64,000 nt of DNA from Diadema setosum. Lineage: Eukaryota; Echinodermata; Echinoidea; Diadematoida; Diadematidae. Shown piece by piece: positions 37,668-51,110 of the stretch. The position numbers and the translations under genes are program-made. How positions within the stretch are numbered: the first letter of the stretch is position 1; the number at the start of each line of letters is the position of its first letter. The notes beneath the pieces are model-generated. The model saw only the letters and a list, made by a program, of their open reading frames with translations, did no database searches and was not told the origin of the DNA. The stretch lies in NCBI GenBank assembly GCA_033980235.1, contig CM067076.1, positions 35,336,209-35,400,208 of the forward strand, read 5' to 3'.

Positions 37668-38019
37668 CTGTATAAAAGATACTTATCAATACCTATTAAG
37701 CATTTTCTTATTTATCTTAATATATTCCGGTTCAACCAACCTTTTATATTTCATACGCAAAATTGCTCTCATTCCGTCCTCTGTGCTTCATCCGCCATCT
37801 TAACACCTCACACAGTGCATCATCTTGTGATGAAGGACGTTTACTGTTCAAGGGCCTTCACACGCCGACAGAGGGCTTGGAATTATTCATCAACTATGAA
37901 AAGGTGCTCTCGCCACCCCAGACTTGCGAGAAGGAGTGATTTGATACGTGAGGACTCCAAACCATATAACACAATGCACCTCATGCGTTAACACACCAAA
38001 TATGGGTTACTTGTCTTCC

Positions 38020-38260
38020 TCATTGGTCTTGCTGCGGTCCGTGTTTTGTCCGCAACGATGATAATATTTGTAGATGATCTCACGCAGCTCCCCCTCTCCT
38101 GACGTAACCTTACCTCGATGCAAACCGACCGTGGACGCAGCGAAGAGCGGCGGTGAACTAAACTGGAGGTAAACCTTCACGATCGTAGCAAGGGACGTGG
38201 AACAACTTTGGCGTTCGTTTTCGCCTCTTCACCATCCCTTTCCATCCAGGCGTTGAGGTG
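38020..38260. promoter_or_regulatory. Candidate cis-regulatory block
   Basis: CG-richer segment with CCTGACGTAACCTTACC and GGAGGTAAACCTTCACGATCG. No ORF of note. Confidence 0.25.
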
Positions 38261-38939
38261 TAGATTATCCGAATTGTCTCTGCCATAAATTCTGCTTCCA
38301 GAATGTCTCAACTGTACTATGTCATTTTCTTTCTTCTACTTTACATTCGTAACGACGGACGTTGAGAAATGTGACACCACTTGTAGTGGTGCTGAAATTT
38401 TCCTTGACAAAGTGCTTGATAAGTGGTAAACGGATCCCACCATTTTATGTCTTATTCAAAAACCAACAAAGTCATGGTAGTGTGAGGAATAAAAGTTACT
38501 TACGCACGACTTCCGTTGCCTGGAGCCATTTTGCTGCATACACCAAACTACATCCAAAGAAACTTTTGCGATTATTGTATGTTCGTTTATGCACAATCTT
38601 ATCATGATTATGTTCATTTATGTTTGATGATTTCATAAAACTCTTGGCTTTTTTGTAGCTTATGATTTCCAGCGTCTCTCTTATTTATGATTTTTATTTT
38701 ATATTTCATATTTATGAAATGTCTCTATTAACATCTCTCAACAAAATAGCAAATTATGTACTGATCTGTTTCCTAATCCATGTATATCTCCTTCCCTCGT
38801 TCTTTTTTTTTTCCTTCTATATTTCTCTCTTTCTCTCTCACTCATTTCTCGGCTCCTTGGCAAAAGGTGAACGAGTTCTAGTCAGAAAATGAGAAGATAT
38901 TCGGGACACGTAAATGCCTGCATCTTGAGGTAATGCGTG

Positions 38940-39165
38940 TCATGGCCCCATCACACGGACCCTCTCGCGTCCAGTATCTTCTTGGCGAAATCTGACCCGC
39001 TGGCCCGCCATCAACCCGTCTTATGTCCACCACTTCAAACCCACGTCCTCCATGTTTGCCGGAGAGCGCGATGAATTTTCATTCTGGCAGTTTCGTCTTT
39101 CGCGCGCTCGGCTAAATTGCTTTCTCTTCGCAACGGATGACATAAGTGTGTATTTGCTCAATCAT
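38940..39165. promoter_or_regulatory. Candidate cis-regulatory block
   Basis: GC-rich segment (GAAATCTGACCCGCTGGCCC, TTTCGCGCGCTCGGCTAAAT) between AT-rich stretches. No ORF. Confidence 0.25.
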
Positions 39166-39188
39166 AGCCTCGAAGGTACCCCCTCTAT

Positions 39189-39212
39189 CCCACCCCACCC
39201 CACCCCACCCCA
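39189..39212. repeat. (CCCAC)n pentamer
   Basis: Four to five CCCAC units. Confidence 0.85.
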
Positions 39213-40935
39213 ATACGTACACAATCCTTGATGTCTTCCGCCTAATCTACCTGCTACCCACGTACGATTCTTGAACCATTCTTACTCTTGTCCTACCGGA
39301 TCTGTTCTCCTAGAGAAATAGTAACGCTCTATACTCTTATCCAGGACTATTTATGGGCACTGAATATTTTCTGCTTCGACAACCAAAATGGCATACCCCT
39401 CACAGTGAGTCGACAAACCATTCATGACAACTAAACATATGGATGAAGAAATCGGAACGGAATTATTTGTAAATGGAAATAACATTTCAAGTTCATGTCA
39501 GCATGAAGCCCTTTGAATAATATGTCAGTGATACTGAGTCTTTCAGAAACGTGTGACTCATAGAACACTAACTATTTCAACTTTATTTGACTTGTTGACT
39601 TGGTTTGGTTGGTTGGTTTCTCAAATAAATCAGTTTGTTAACGATTCTGTTAAGCAAAATGAGAATTGATACCATAATAACATTACCGCAAAATTATTTT
39701 AACGCTAGAAAGTAAATTATTTTACTTTGCTCATAGAACTTAATTATCTGGCATCAAGCGAGCATTTGAATAATCATTCGGCCCCCTTTTCACTCAAGAG
39801 TATTTTTGTACCATTGCATTCGAATCATTACTTTTATCCCGGTAACTTTCTCCTGTATGATAGTGTTCTCATGGAAAGCGGGTCTCTTCCCTGAGCCCCT
39901 GCCAGCAATTTATTATGCCATAATAGTACAACGCCCTCTATAGTTCAAAAGTAGGAAGATGTGACTTCAACGAAATAATAGTCTGTCTTAAAAGTTATTA
40001 ACCATAATAACAGAATTCCGGAAGAGATAATGATAACTATTTCAGTTACTATTATGATATTGCATTGTTAAAGAGACGATGTTAATACACAGTAAAACAA
40101 AAACATACTTGGTAGTTCTCGTGTGTTTGTAGAACTGTCAATTTTTGCTTTTTGTACACTTACGTACATGTGATTGTGTGAAAGACCGCGATGATACCAC
40201 GATTACCGTTGGGTAAGGACGAAAATGCGAAAAAGGTTCACCGTAAGTACTACAGTTCCAGAACTTACCCGATCGTGGTTGCTACGGACTACTTTACATG
40301 CGATAACATCGATTACAATAATCGGACCATAGCAGTATCCATTGCTCGCGAGAGTGAATTGCAAGCAGTTTGTTCTGCGTGCGGTTCAATAGCGAGCTTG
40401 GATCTGCGACACTGACGTTAAAGACGACGCTATTCGGGTGAAATGATGTTCTGCACATGCGCGAGACATTCTTTTCCATTGCTCAACACAGGAGGCTGCG
40501 TCGTTTTAGATCTTAGGCTCGCTAATACAGCTAAAACATGATTCAAACATCTCGTACTCGCTGAATTCTTCACATGCACCACTGAACGGGGAGGGCGCTT
40601 CCATGGAATAAAAGTCGGTATTACCGAATTGTATTATTTCACATTCTTTGATCTCAAAGTGCTACTTAACAACTCAAAATCCTGGTAAATTGTGTCAGCC
40701 AAACAAGTTTCTTGATTGATCTTTATAATATAGCAGGCAAATTCAAATTGATGGCAGATAAATGTTAAGGTCCTGTCAAATACTATGTTTTAGCTTTAAC
40801 CAAGAGTTAGCTTTTGTCATTACTTTGATACTCCGCGTGACTGACCCTTTCAGTCCCGAATTTTCGGGATTTTTATGGGGGAGGGTTTAAAATTTGAAAT
40901 TGTTGACCTTTCTGATGGGGTAAAGAAATTGAACA
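39213..40935. other. Mostly AT-rich non-coding sequence
   Basis: A small hairpin TCCCGAATTTTCGGGA lies at about 40854-40869 just before the SINE. No gene. Confidence 0.5.
40180..40560. promoter_or_regulatory. Candidate cis-regulatory block
   Basis: CpG-richer patch with ACATCGATTACAATAATCGG and CACATGCGCGAGAC. The 74-codon ORF at 40191 is balanced in composition but matches no family I know. Confidence 0.25.
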
Positions 40936-41225
40936 GGGACACTATGTGGCATAGTAAAAAAGACACTTGCTTTCAGTCGAAGGTTCGGAATTCGAATCCC
41001 ATCTAGTGCCTACGTCCTTGGACAATTTCTCTGAAGATGTTTTATAGACCTGCACCATGTCCCTCAAAAATTGACCCAGGTATATGGGTACCTGGCAACG
41101 GTAGAGTAATAATAAGTGCAGCTGGGCCCAGCTTTCTGGTAGAGCAGTTCAGGAGCAGTAACAACGCTGAAGAAGAGGCTGTCTCAGATAAAGAAAACTA
41201 TTTTTACTACTGTATTATAATATTT
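40936..41225 (+). mobile_element. tRNA-derived SINE, plus strand
   Basis: The tRNA-like head at 40936-41008 has GTGGCATAGTA (A-box-like) and AATTCGAATCCC (B-box-like). The body reads CTACGTCCTTGGACAA, then CCCAGGTATATGGGTACCTG, GAGTAATAATAAGTG, and an AT-rich tail near 41210-41225. It shares the body layout of the 24829 copy in opposite orientation. Confidence 0.75.
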
Positions 41226-42456
41226 AGAATATGACCAACCATAGGCCAATGCATCCTCTTGTAGAGAGAGCTCAAAGGGTAATTTTGATTATTACGATGT
41301 ATTCATTTTTAAATTCAATGCTCAGATTGAGATATCAAGACAAAAGAATTCCGTCGCTGTCGGTAAGGATGAGGAAGAACACGAAGAACGAGTTCCCGTA
41401 AAAAGTGGAACTTCGAAGAGATTCGTTCTTTCTGCACTGGGGGTGTAGCCTCTATTACGGGTTGCAGCAGGTCAGTATACCTACCATGTTTTACACCTTG
41501 CATCGTGGTGTAACCCACATTCACTCCTTTGACCGGGTATCACCCCTGCATCGATCGCTATGAATTCTGATACACGCCCTCTATGATTCAACCTCTGCCC
41601 TACTCGACGCGCCGCTGCCTGGGCCCTCGAGAGAACAGCATGCGTATATTGACTTCATCTTCCTCATTACCGACACAGCTACTCTCTGCAGGTCCCTACC
41701 TTTTCCATCTTTCCTTCCTCTCCCCTTTCCCTCCCCATATTCCTTTTCCTGTCTCCCAATATCTTTTTCTCCTTCTTCAAGATTTGCCCTTACACCTCTT
41801 TCTTCTCGATGATATTTTACTTATTTATGATGAAGACAAAGAAAGCTATACCTATTCCAGAAAAAAAAACAACAAGCACATATAGATACTGTCATAAGCA
41901 GATACGCTCACACCAGAAAGCACAAAACAAGATGAGATTTCTGATCCCTAGAATTCATTATCATTTTCTTCAAATCGCATTTGCTTGTATAACCTCAAAC
42001 GTGGTCTACATGGACAATTAATTGTGCTCTTTCATTCTGTGCGTGGTGGATGATAGTTGTACAGGTAAATAAAGTAGGAAAGTCTCTTTTTCTTTAAAAG
42101 AAGGTGAAAAGACCGCCATTGCTAAGTTTGATGCATGATAGTCCCTCGGCAAAGATTCCTTGGAACTAACAAACATGATAATGATTATATTGATAATAAC
42201 GCTCCACGATGTCCATTATTTTTGACTGTTTAGGTTTTCTCCTTGGCATCAGTAATTCTCGATGAAAATATGGCAGGACTCGACTTTGGTGTATACTTAT
42301 TTTTTCTCTCTCTCTCCCTCTCTTTCTCTCTTATTCTCAATATATAGACCTACATAATAAACGCAAACAAGGGGTGACCAGAAATGAACATGATTTATCA
42401 CTCATAAATCTATACATACATAATACATACATATTCAATATATAAAATAGATATAC
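41226..42456. other. Non-coding sequence
   Basis: 41580-41830 is pyrimidine-rich and gives a 100-codon Ser/Pro/Phe/Leu-rich frame with no family match. Confidence 0.5.
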
Positions 42457-42479
42457 ATTGTAGATAGATAGATATAGAT

Positions 42480-42561
<82 letters not shown>
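42457..42561. repeat. (GATA)n microsatellite
   Basis: About 25 GATA units, nearly perfect after 42486. Confidence 0.95.
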
Positions 42562-42889
42562 GAAATAGATAGAAACGTTAATACCTGCTAGACAGGCAGC
42601 GAGACACACCCTATGATTACAGAGACTCAGAGTCTTATGTATTTACTCTTTATTACTCCATTCATAATCCACAATGTTCTCATATCGTACCGCTTCTCTG
42701 TCTATTATTTTTTTCTCACATTTTGCCTCCACACTCCCTTATTTCCGCGTCTCTTTTCTTACTCTTGTCTCAGACAGTGTCAGAGATCCTTTTTCGGTCT
42801 GCTGCCAATGTCTTATTCCTTTTATTTGAAGACACCAGAAAAAAATATAAGAAGATGAATAAGGGGTTAATTCATAGAGAAACACGCCG
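42562..42889. other. Non-coding sequence
   Basis: Nothing recognisable. Confidence 0.5.
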
Positions 42890-43400
42890 GGGAAACGTCG
42901 AGGGCTGGTTGAAGTAAGCAACTAAATCTGCTCCGAGTCGAATGCAATCGCTCCAGCCCGCCCCACTGAGGTTTCCAAGTGCAGTCTGACACAAGGCACC
43001 TGGCCCCTCTCGACGGGTCGCTACCCGAACTCGACCGGGGCGGTGCGGGCCCCGGGAGGTGGTCGAGTGGTGTGTCTCTACGCTCGCCCATCGCCACATC
43101 CCAAGTGGTATCGATTGATGGTATCGATCGAACTGCTGGATGACAGCTCGAAGTCACATTTGTTTGAATCGGAGTGACGAGCTGAGAGAAGGAATGATGA
43201 TTTCATACAGGATGAGGGGAATGGGGGCGTGGGTTGCAGGGGGGCACGGTGGTCAGGGTCCGTCAGGGGTGCTCTCCACGCTCCCAACTCACCCATTTAG
43301 TGACACAATTTCGTTAAATGCATGCAGCCGTGTAGAAGCTGCAAAACTCCATTTTCCGGACCGAAGTGGGCAAAGCGTCGTTATTAGGGTAATGAAAGAA
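42890..43400. promoter_or_regulatory. Candidate cis-regulatory block, GC-rich
   Basis: GC-rich core (CTCGACCGGGGCGGTGCGGG near 43033) followed by CCCAAGTGGTATCGATTGAT, with two ATCGAT words and an NK2-like CAAGTGG. Overlapping ORFs on both strands look spurious. Confidence 0.3.
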
Positions 43401-44667
43401 GAAATATGCCAAAGTTGATGTTCAAAACTAAAACATAAAACAAAACAATGTGATCTATTTACAAGACGCCAATTTATAAAATATAGAAAGTGAGTCACCA
43501 TAACCAAAATTATTCGTTCAGCTCGAATCTTCTTCATCGTGACAACAAACAGGAGGATTATTAATGTTTGCAACATTCCTTTGATTTGATTGTGTTTGTT
43601 ATCATTCCTTCTCCATTCCGATGAAGATTATTTCGAGAAAAAAAATATCTCAGAATCTCAAAATTTAGGCGAAAGAAGAAATACCAATAAACATTGTCAA
43701 GAATTCACGTAGGGACAAAAGATTTGCCTGTCAAAGCCGATCTATGATATCATCATGTTTAGTTGGATAATTTTCTTTGCATGCAGAAATTAAGATTCAC
43801 TCGCACGGATCTGACTCTGTGAGGTCAGCTGTGGATTGATTAGCATCCAACACAGGTTCTTTGTCTTTCGTAACCGAAGCGACGTCAGTGTGGTTTTTGT
43901 TATCATTTTTTACACGTAAAACTCATACGATGATGTCTTTCCGCACAGCAGCATTATCATATATCATCTAAAGACGTGAAAGAGAAATACATATAAGTCC
44001 GTACAAAATGACGTGTCCATTGCCTCTACACTCATGAGAATGAATAGTAAGATCGATCGATGAATATTGTACAGCAAGAATTGGTTGAAAAACTTTGATG
44101 TTTACCAACCAATAGCAAGTAATTGATCATCTATTCTTGGAATACCGGTAATCCGTCTACACTTTACAACTGCCTACGAACTGTCCTATCAACCAATAAA
44201 CACGAAAAGGGTCAGCAAATTAGATGCAATTTCTGTCATAATCCAAAGTAAAGGAATAAGCTAATACTATCATTTCTCTTCTTTATTTTACATCTCAAGC
44301 CTTTAAGTATCATTTCCTCTACTGCAACATCCTTTTCTCACTTCTTCATCGTTCTCGGTCTACTTCTTTTCTGGCCAGAGTCCGCGGCTTACTTGTTTGG
44401 TCTGTGAAGTTGTCGAAAAGGGGTGAGAGCCGAGAAACGAAGGAATTATTCACTACTTTCTGACGACGCTATAGTAGAGTTAAATATATCGATAAAAGAA
44501 AAATACTCTCCTTTTGCGTCGTGCGTGACCATGCTTTCCCCCGATGGTAAAAGGAGGAAAAAAGAAGAAGTTGCATGTGGGGGTTTCGACGACCCCTCTT
44601 GCCCTATTCTCGGCCCACTTCCGTAATAGAGTACCCCCATGTCTTACGCCGATCGAAGGACAAACCT

Positions 44668-44790
44668 TCCTCTCTCTCTCTTCTCTCTCTCTATCCTTCT
44701 TTCTCTCTTTCTGCATCTGTCTGTCTCTCCTTTTTCTTTCTCTTTCTCCCCCCCCCCTCTTTCTCTCACCTTCTTCCTGTTCTTTTCGTT
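44668..44790. repeat. Pyrimidine-rich (CT)n/poly-C tract
   Basis: TCTCTC and TTTCTC runs with C(9) near 44748-44756. Confidence 0.8.
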
Positions 44791-45419
44791 TACCCCCTTT
44801 TGTATCCCGTCGTCGTCTCCTTCGTCTTCTTGGCTTTGGGCACTGCTAGGATGTTCTCCTAAACCCCCTACCCCCATCCCATCACCACCATTTCTACCAC
44901 CAGAACACACTTACGCTCCTAATCTGTTGAGGATGTTATACCTAGTTCAGTCTCGGAGAAACCCTCCCCTCCGAGTAGTTGGTGATATTTTGACTTCTAA
45001 ATATACATGCTTATTGGTCAAAAGCCGTATTGGGGAGGAGACAATGGAAAAACACACCGGCATTGGATATTCAAATTTGATTAATGAAAACTAAAGAGAG
45101 AAACCGTGAACATTACTAAATTTTTGAAATAGACAAAACGCTATAGTCATCATTTGTGCTCATCTATTCATTTATTCATTCATATCTAAGGATGACCTTC
45201 ATAAAAGTTGATCCTAAATTAGAGATTGGGATCGGTAATAAGAAGTAGGAGCACAACTAACTCAGTAGATGTCCTAATCACGTAGTTTTCAGTTCAATAC
45301 GTTTTGAGTGATCGACGTTTTACGAGCCCTGCTTATCAGTAATATTATAAACCACTTTTTTCCATAGTTTACTTTTCTGTCAACCTTACAAACTATGCAT
45401 CGCTGGACTTATAATGCTA

Positions 45420-45590
45420 CTTAGTTGTACATATATTTCTTTATATTTTGGGATCCACACAGCATCACGCATTGCTTCATTTCGACAATATCATATGATT
45501 TGACAACTTGTAATGTATTGTGTTTTATTTCACTCTTGTTGGATGGAAATAACTTAATGATAGTTGAATTGAAGTGAATTATAAACCATA
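45420..45590 (+). mobile_element. Possible LINE 3' tail fragment
   Basis: TTGTAATGTATTGTGTTTTA then GATGGAAATAACTTAATG and a short GAATTGAAGTGAATT end resemble the 14760 tail. Weak. Confidence 0.3.
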
Positions 45591-46678
45591 CGATATGTCA
45601 GTACACGAAGCCACAAAAGCGGATTATCATACTCTATTGATAAACACGACTAGTTCAAGTTTCAAATAGAATATCTACTTACCACCCCCTCCCTGATTCT
45701 AGATAATGCTTGTATCCAATTAATGGATATCACCGAGCTCAAATAAAGATATTCTTTACTAATTTTTAAGTACCTACTTATCCCACCGAGTGTACTCTTT
45801 TGTTATTTGAAGCACTTTGATTTATTGTTACTCTGCCTTCTGTGTAAGTACATAAACAGACTTTGAATATCACATAGAATGTTTTCACTTTTTTTCATGT
45901 TAAATGACTGATTCACTTGCTTCACCCAGCTGTTACCCGGCAAGTAGGTGAACACACCTATCGTATTCTGGTATTAGTCACTTTACAGTGAACGATGATT
46001 CTTTCTAATACTAATCTGTTAGTGTCGCTTAGCGTATACCTGTATAGTTCATTAAAACTATTTGTTTTCTAGGTTTCTCTTGGTAAGCTTTGCTTACTTG
46101 GGAGTCTCTTGCAATAATGGTAACTTGATTTTGTGTGTGTCTCTCTGTATTTCATCCTGACGATTATTCAGTATTCTCTCACGAGCGAAGTTATAGCCAT
46201 GAAAACTGGAAAATGAATTTGTATGTTTTCTATAAGCTGATAAGTGATTTGTCAATTTGTACCAAAATGAAATGAGATGGAGGTAAAATGAAGAATTAAG
46301 TGGATTACCGGTATGATACATGGTACATTGTCTGAAAGCTGGAATGTAGTTGATGACGCAGTCTCATGGAATGTGCGCACCAACGATAGAATCACTTAAT
46401 ATGCCGACAACGTGTACAGATCTACACAGATAGAACGTACTTTTCGCGCTTAAGGTAGTACTGTGAAGATGAATGCAAATATGTCGTGCATGTTGAAGTC
46501 GGCTGTGAGAAATGGCCATTAAAGATGAGTTTGGCGGCCTGAGAATTGTGCCAAACATGCAGACAAATGTTTGAACAGCGCTTGAGACTCTGCAGCATTG
46601 CTAAGTTTGAAGGAGTGCTACGCGGGTCGCTTCGCCCTTCTCAAAATAACGATTCCCATCGAATAAAGAATTAAAAAT

Positions 46679-46695
46679 ACAACAACAACAACAAC
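46679..46695. repeat. (CAA)n
   Basis: Five to six CAA units after AATTAAAAATA; may be the tail of an old retroelement. Confidence 0.7.
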
Positions 46696-46884
46696 GTGGA
46701 TATGGTTTTCAACTACATGCGCAACATCTGAACTTACTAGTATTCCTTATACGAGAACCTGGTGGCCTATGTATTAAGTCTATGGAGATTTCAAAATTTA
46801 TTATGGAATGGGTTAAAACAGCAGTTCGGACACAAAGAAAACAAAAATCTACCCAGTTATTGAATATGCGCGTATTACATGTAC

Positions 46885-47615
46885 CAGGGAGGTGTTACAG
46901 AGATGGAGTGGCAACTCTTCGTAATTCATGCAAACACAATACATGTTTGGGTTCAAGGCGTTACAATGGGATGTCTAGCATTCCACTACGTTAAGTCATG
47001 CTGGGCACCGCTCTAGTTGTAAGACGAAGTTCGGAGACGAAGAACGCATTTCACTTTCGTTGAATTACAAGCTTTATTTCACCGTAAAATTTCAAATGAA
47101 ATACTCGAATTGATTTAGAATAGTTTAGGAAAGAATTCAATATTATAAACATGTATTTCTAGTTTCTTCGTAATGCGCAAATCGAAATGAAATGAAAATT
47201 AAGCCCTCAAACCTAATATTTTTCTATAATGCGCACATTTCCGCATGTTAGTTTTTTATCTATTAATCTGGGATATTTTGATCTTTCAAATAAAGTACTC
47301 CGCTAAAGCTTGTTCCAGCGTGCTTTTAAACTATTTGCTGTTAAAATTGTCCCGATTTACACTGCATTTTGATTCGCTGCTCCAATAATTTCTAGGTACA
47401 CAAATTCATTGTCGCCATCATATTGAACTGAGAGAGCGAATTGCAGTATAGGGGCAAGTATTTCTAGATGTGAGAGCGCTAGTCCCGATTACTGATGCTC
47501 TCTTTTGTCAAAGCACATGGGTAACACCTGTAGTTGAACGCATAACTTCTCGGCGGCGCCGCGCATGACTTCAAAGGAGAGCAGTAGTTGTCTCTCCTTC
47601 TCTAGCACCTCCCTG
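46885..47615. mobile_element. hAT-like non-autonomous DNA transposon (731 bp)
   Basis: Ends are CAGGGAGGTGTTACAGAG at left and, read inward from the right, CAGGGAGGTGCTAGAGAA: an imperfect TIR whose first ten bases are identical. CATGTAC flanks both sides (46878-46884 and 47616-47622), a 7-bp repeat that becomes 8 bp if the edge C is shared. A CAGGG start with a 7-8 bp duplication fits the hAT superfamily. The interior is AT-rich with no transposase-like frame. Confidence 0.75.
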
Positions 47616-48403
47616 CATGTACCATGATTACGATTAGAAGCTGAAGACGAGTATTGCGTCCCCATTGGTCAACGTGGTTGTAGTCTTGATTTGAGTTTTT
47701 GTGCTTTTTCTGTTTCATTCATTCATTTGCATTTTTATTTCCAAACAATGAACATAATATATGCTACAGACGACATAGTAATAAAAGCATAATTTATATT
47801 CCGTGTAACATGATTTCACACAGAAACACAATGTAATCTAGAGCATAACTCTCTATCATGCTCTGATGATACGGCCATGAAATGAGCCGATTCAATACAG
47901 ATGAAAATTTAGACAAAATTAATATTATTGTAGTAAATGAATTTTTCAGTGTGTGTCTGTGTGTGTATGGGGGTCTGTGTCACTGTTGTAGTGAAGTCAG
48001 TCCCATTGCATTGAGAGAGTGAGTGAATAGGGAATAGTGTTAGTGAAATTCCTATAGCTCACCGACAGGGAATAATGACATAAGATTCTGCAGTCAGTGC
48101 GTCTGCCACGCTGGGTCACAGTGTCGACATCATAATCCCATCAAACTAGGTGAGATCGATAAAGCCGTTTAGGCGGTCCATAATCACTTCACGGTCTAAA
48201 TCAGGAGCAATCATTCAGGTCTGTTACGAACCGCGAAGTGCTAGCCAGGGAGGGGTCTATGGAATACAAACAGTACTGCAAAAACGTTAGTCATTTCGGA
48301 TTGATTACTCCCGCTGATTACCGTGGTGTTTGTCTTACGTGTGTAAGTGGAAAAGTCACCTCAGAAGTAATTATATTCACCTGATTATAGATAATGACAA
48401 TAA

Positions 48404-48520
48404 TGATGATGACTGAGGATAATCATAATAATAATCATAATAATGATAATAGTAACAACAACAATAATAATAATAATAATAAAGATAATCATGATCATCA
48501 TCATCATCAAACTCATGATC
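48404..48520. repeat. (AAT)/(CAT)n imperfect array
   Basis: AATAAT, GATAAT and CATCATCAT units. Asn- and Ile-rich ORFs here are artefacts. Confidence 0.85.
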
Positions 48521-49170
48521 ATGATCATTATAAACGCAATCATAATCAAGTTATTTTTATCATCATCGATTCTATTGTATTACTGTGTATTAGTACTACT
48601 GATGGTAGCAGTGCTACTACTCTTACTAGTACTGCTCAGTTATGAATATAGGCGCCTATTACAACATAACAAGCTCATAGCAACAGAATAGAGTTGTATA
48701 CATTATATTTTGTACATAGGCCTATATGATTTCATCATACAAAATGTATCTACATGGAGTGGGATTTTTTTATACTGCATGTATTATGGAGAGTGCTCTA
48801 GCTGGACAGCCAGTTTGTTTGAAGTGTCTGTTTATTCGATTGTTTGTGTGTTTTCATAGATTTTTCCTGGTGTATGCTGTACGGACAAAGTTCCAAGTTT
48901 ATAATGTTTATATACACTGCATGAAATGAAACGTAAATTCATCTCAAGATAACCTATTGCGTGATTCTTGATTCGTGTGGTCAAATCTACCCACAGCAAC
49001 TTCCTTTGTAATCGGGACACTGTTCTGGTGGTTCTGTAAGAGGGCGCTCTCCCTCTAATTACCCACACGGCAGCAGTCTGTCAAAATTAAAAGGACATCT
49101 TGTAATGGGGAAATGCATTTCCACATCACGTTCAAATGTATTATCATGATAAGAAAAAATAGTGAAATGT

Positions 49171-49188
49171 GTTGGGGGGGGGGGGGGA
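49171..49188. repeat. Poly-G tract
   Basis: G(~17) run. Confidence 0.85.
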
Positions 49189-49559
49189 GAGATCACTAGA
49201 CGTCGAACTAAACTCGGATCTTACATTAAAAAGTTATGAAATTTTATAGCTTCTAATGATTTAGGTGAAAATTTCCTACATAGACTTTTCGGAAACGAAG
49301 TGTATAACTGCTACTAATCTTCTTTTTTTTTTTTCTTGTCAAACCAAGGGAATTTGGTTAAGATTTATATCTGTGGAAAAATTTGTGAAGTAGACTGATG
49401 ACCTTATGATCTTCTCTAATTTACCCATAAATGGTGTAGTTGTGACTGATTTATTACTCTTTCGTGAAATAATTATGTGAAACTTTTAATCTCACCATAA
49501 TCTTTTCTTGTCATTTTGATGAAATTTTATCATTCTGTCAATATCAGTGATCATGACAG

Positions 49560-49665
49560 TCAATTTTGGAACTCCACTTACAACACCTTGTCTAAAAATG
49601 CAGGCAAGATTCGAACCCATGATTTACTGTTTAGGTTTAAGAATCCACAAAGCCAGATTCATTTT
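49560..49665 (-). mobile_element. Degenerate SINE fragment, minus strand
   Basis: On the minus strand: TGGCTTTGTGGATTC (A-box-like), then ATGGGTTCGAATCTTGCC (B-box-like), then TAGACAAGGTGTTG, matching the tRNA-head-to-body order of the SINE at 24829. The anticodon arm is not intact. Confidence 0.5.
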
Positions 49666-51110
49666 CTGTCATGATCGAGAGCGGGCTGGCGTTCGTTTGT
49701 GTGCGTGCGTGTGAGTGAGTGAGTGTTTGTATTCATTACTGCTTCTTCTGGTATTATTCCCTTTAATAAGGTTATGCGTGTTCATGCAAGCAGGTATATG
49801 TTTCCTAATATTTCAGCTCTAAATGTTGGGAAAATTTGCAAACAGCAAGGAGAGAAACAGAGTATTAAGGAAGGGAGGGAAATACGGTGGCATAACAACA
49901 TGACACACATTCTGACAACAAAACAAATCACCATCACCAATGATATCAAACATAAAGTAACACTAAATAAACTTTATTCTGCCCTCACCTCACACGGCAT
50001 GTCCCAGTCTCGGTCCATCTTTTTTCCAACGTGGTCCGAATAGGCCACACCCACTTTGTACAGATGCATATTCATGACACAGATTAAGAAAGAAAGAGCT
50101 AGTATTGTCCTAAGCATTATCGCATTATTGTGTTTCAACGATGCAGACGTTCGGATTAAGTTTTAACGTTGCAAATAATGACGAGACATGTGTAAATTAA
50201 TCACAATTATCAACTGCTCGAGCAATGACGTAAAGCAAGATGGCGCTCTTTATCACTGTCTGTGTGAGCATAGAAGCAAAACGATAGTTTCCTGCGTATT
50301 GTGTAGGCCTAAGTGTATGCAAGATGAAGGGAACAAAATATCAAACCCGATGGTGCTCTTTACTGCCTGGGAGCACAGACACAAAATACGTTAATTTTAT
50401 GTGCATTGTGTAAGTATGGCAGGTAGAAGGAAACAAAATATGATATAAAATAAAAAGACTTCGCTAAGGTGCGGTCAGACTGGCAAAGATCTAAAAGTTT
50501 AAGATCACGAAGTCTTTGCGATCTTTTGTCGTCCGGTCACTTTCTGGTAGACAAACTTCTCGATCCAAACGAATTTCTCGATCTTTGGATCGAGAAGTTT
50601 GGGTCATTAGTGCGCGTGTGCAATAAAGAAGGAGAGCGCCGCCTGATGGTTAAGTGATTGTGACGTAACAATGAGCACCTGTTCAACACAACAGCAGTGA
50701 GCTTCTGGGGCACCGCCCGCAAACAGGTGGTGGACTGGTCACGTGACAAAGATCGCGAAGTCTCAGTTTTTAGGACCGCCTACTGTACACACGAGGCGCG
50801 GTCAGACTGGCAAAAGATCGAGAACGGGCCATTGGTACGTGCCCAAGAAAGAGTGCGCCGTCCGATGGCTAGTGATTGTGACGTAACAATGCACATCTGC
50901 ACATGACAATGGCCTCGTGCTTCGGAGACACCGCCCGCAAACAGATCGAGAAGTTTCGCGGGAAAATCTTCTCCATCTTTCACCAGTTTGACCGCGCCTA
51001 TGGTCAGACTGGCAAAGATCGAGAAGTTTGGAGGCCGGGGTGGTGGAAATTTCCCTGGTTGAAGTGGAAAGTTATGCGAGAAGTTTCGCGGGAAGTTTGC
51101 GGTCACACTG

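Larger units (their letters stand above)
43401..46884. other. AT-rich non-coding sequence
   Basis: Apart from the pyrimidine tract (44668-44790), the weak LINE-tail match (45420-45590) and (CAA)n, nothing recognisable. Confidence 0.5.
47623..50470. other. Non-coding sequence between transposons
   Basis: Contains the AAT array and a SINE fragment. GCAAGATGGCGCTCTTTATC near 50237 is YY1-site-like, and GATGGTGCTCTTTACTGC echoes it near 50349; no exon follows. Confidence 0.5.

Noticed and set aside
37383..37991. 202-codon plus-strand frame
   Set aside because: Its middle is the (CTATAT)n array and its ends have no recognisable domain.
48394..48691. Asn- and Ile-rich frames
   Set aside because: Readouts of the AAT/CAT array.
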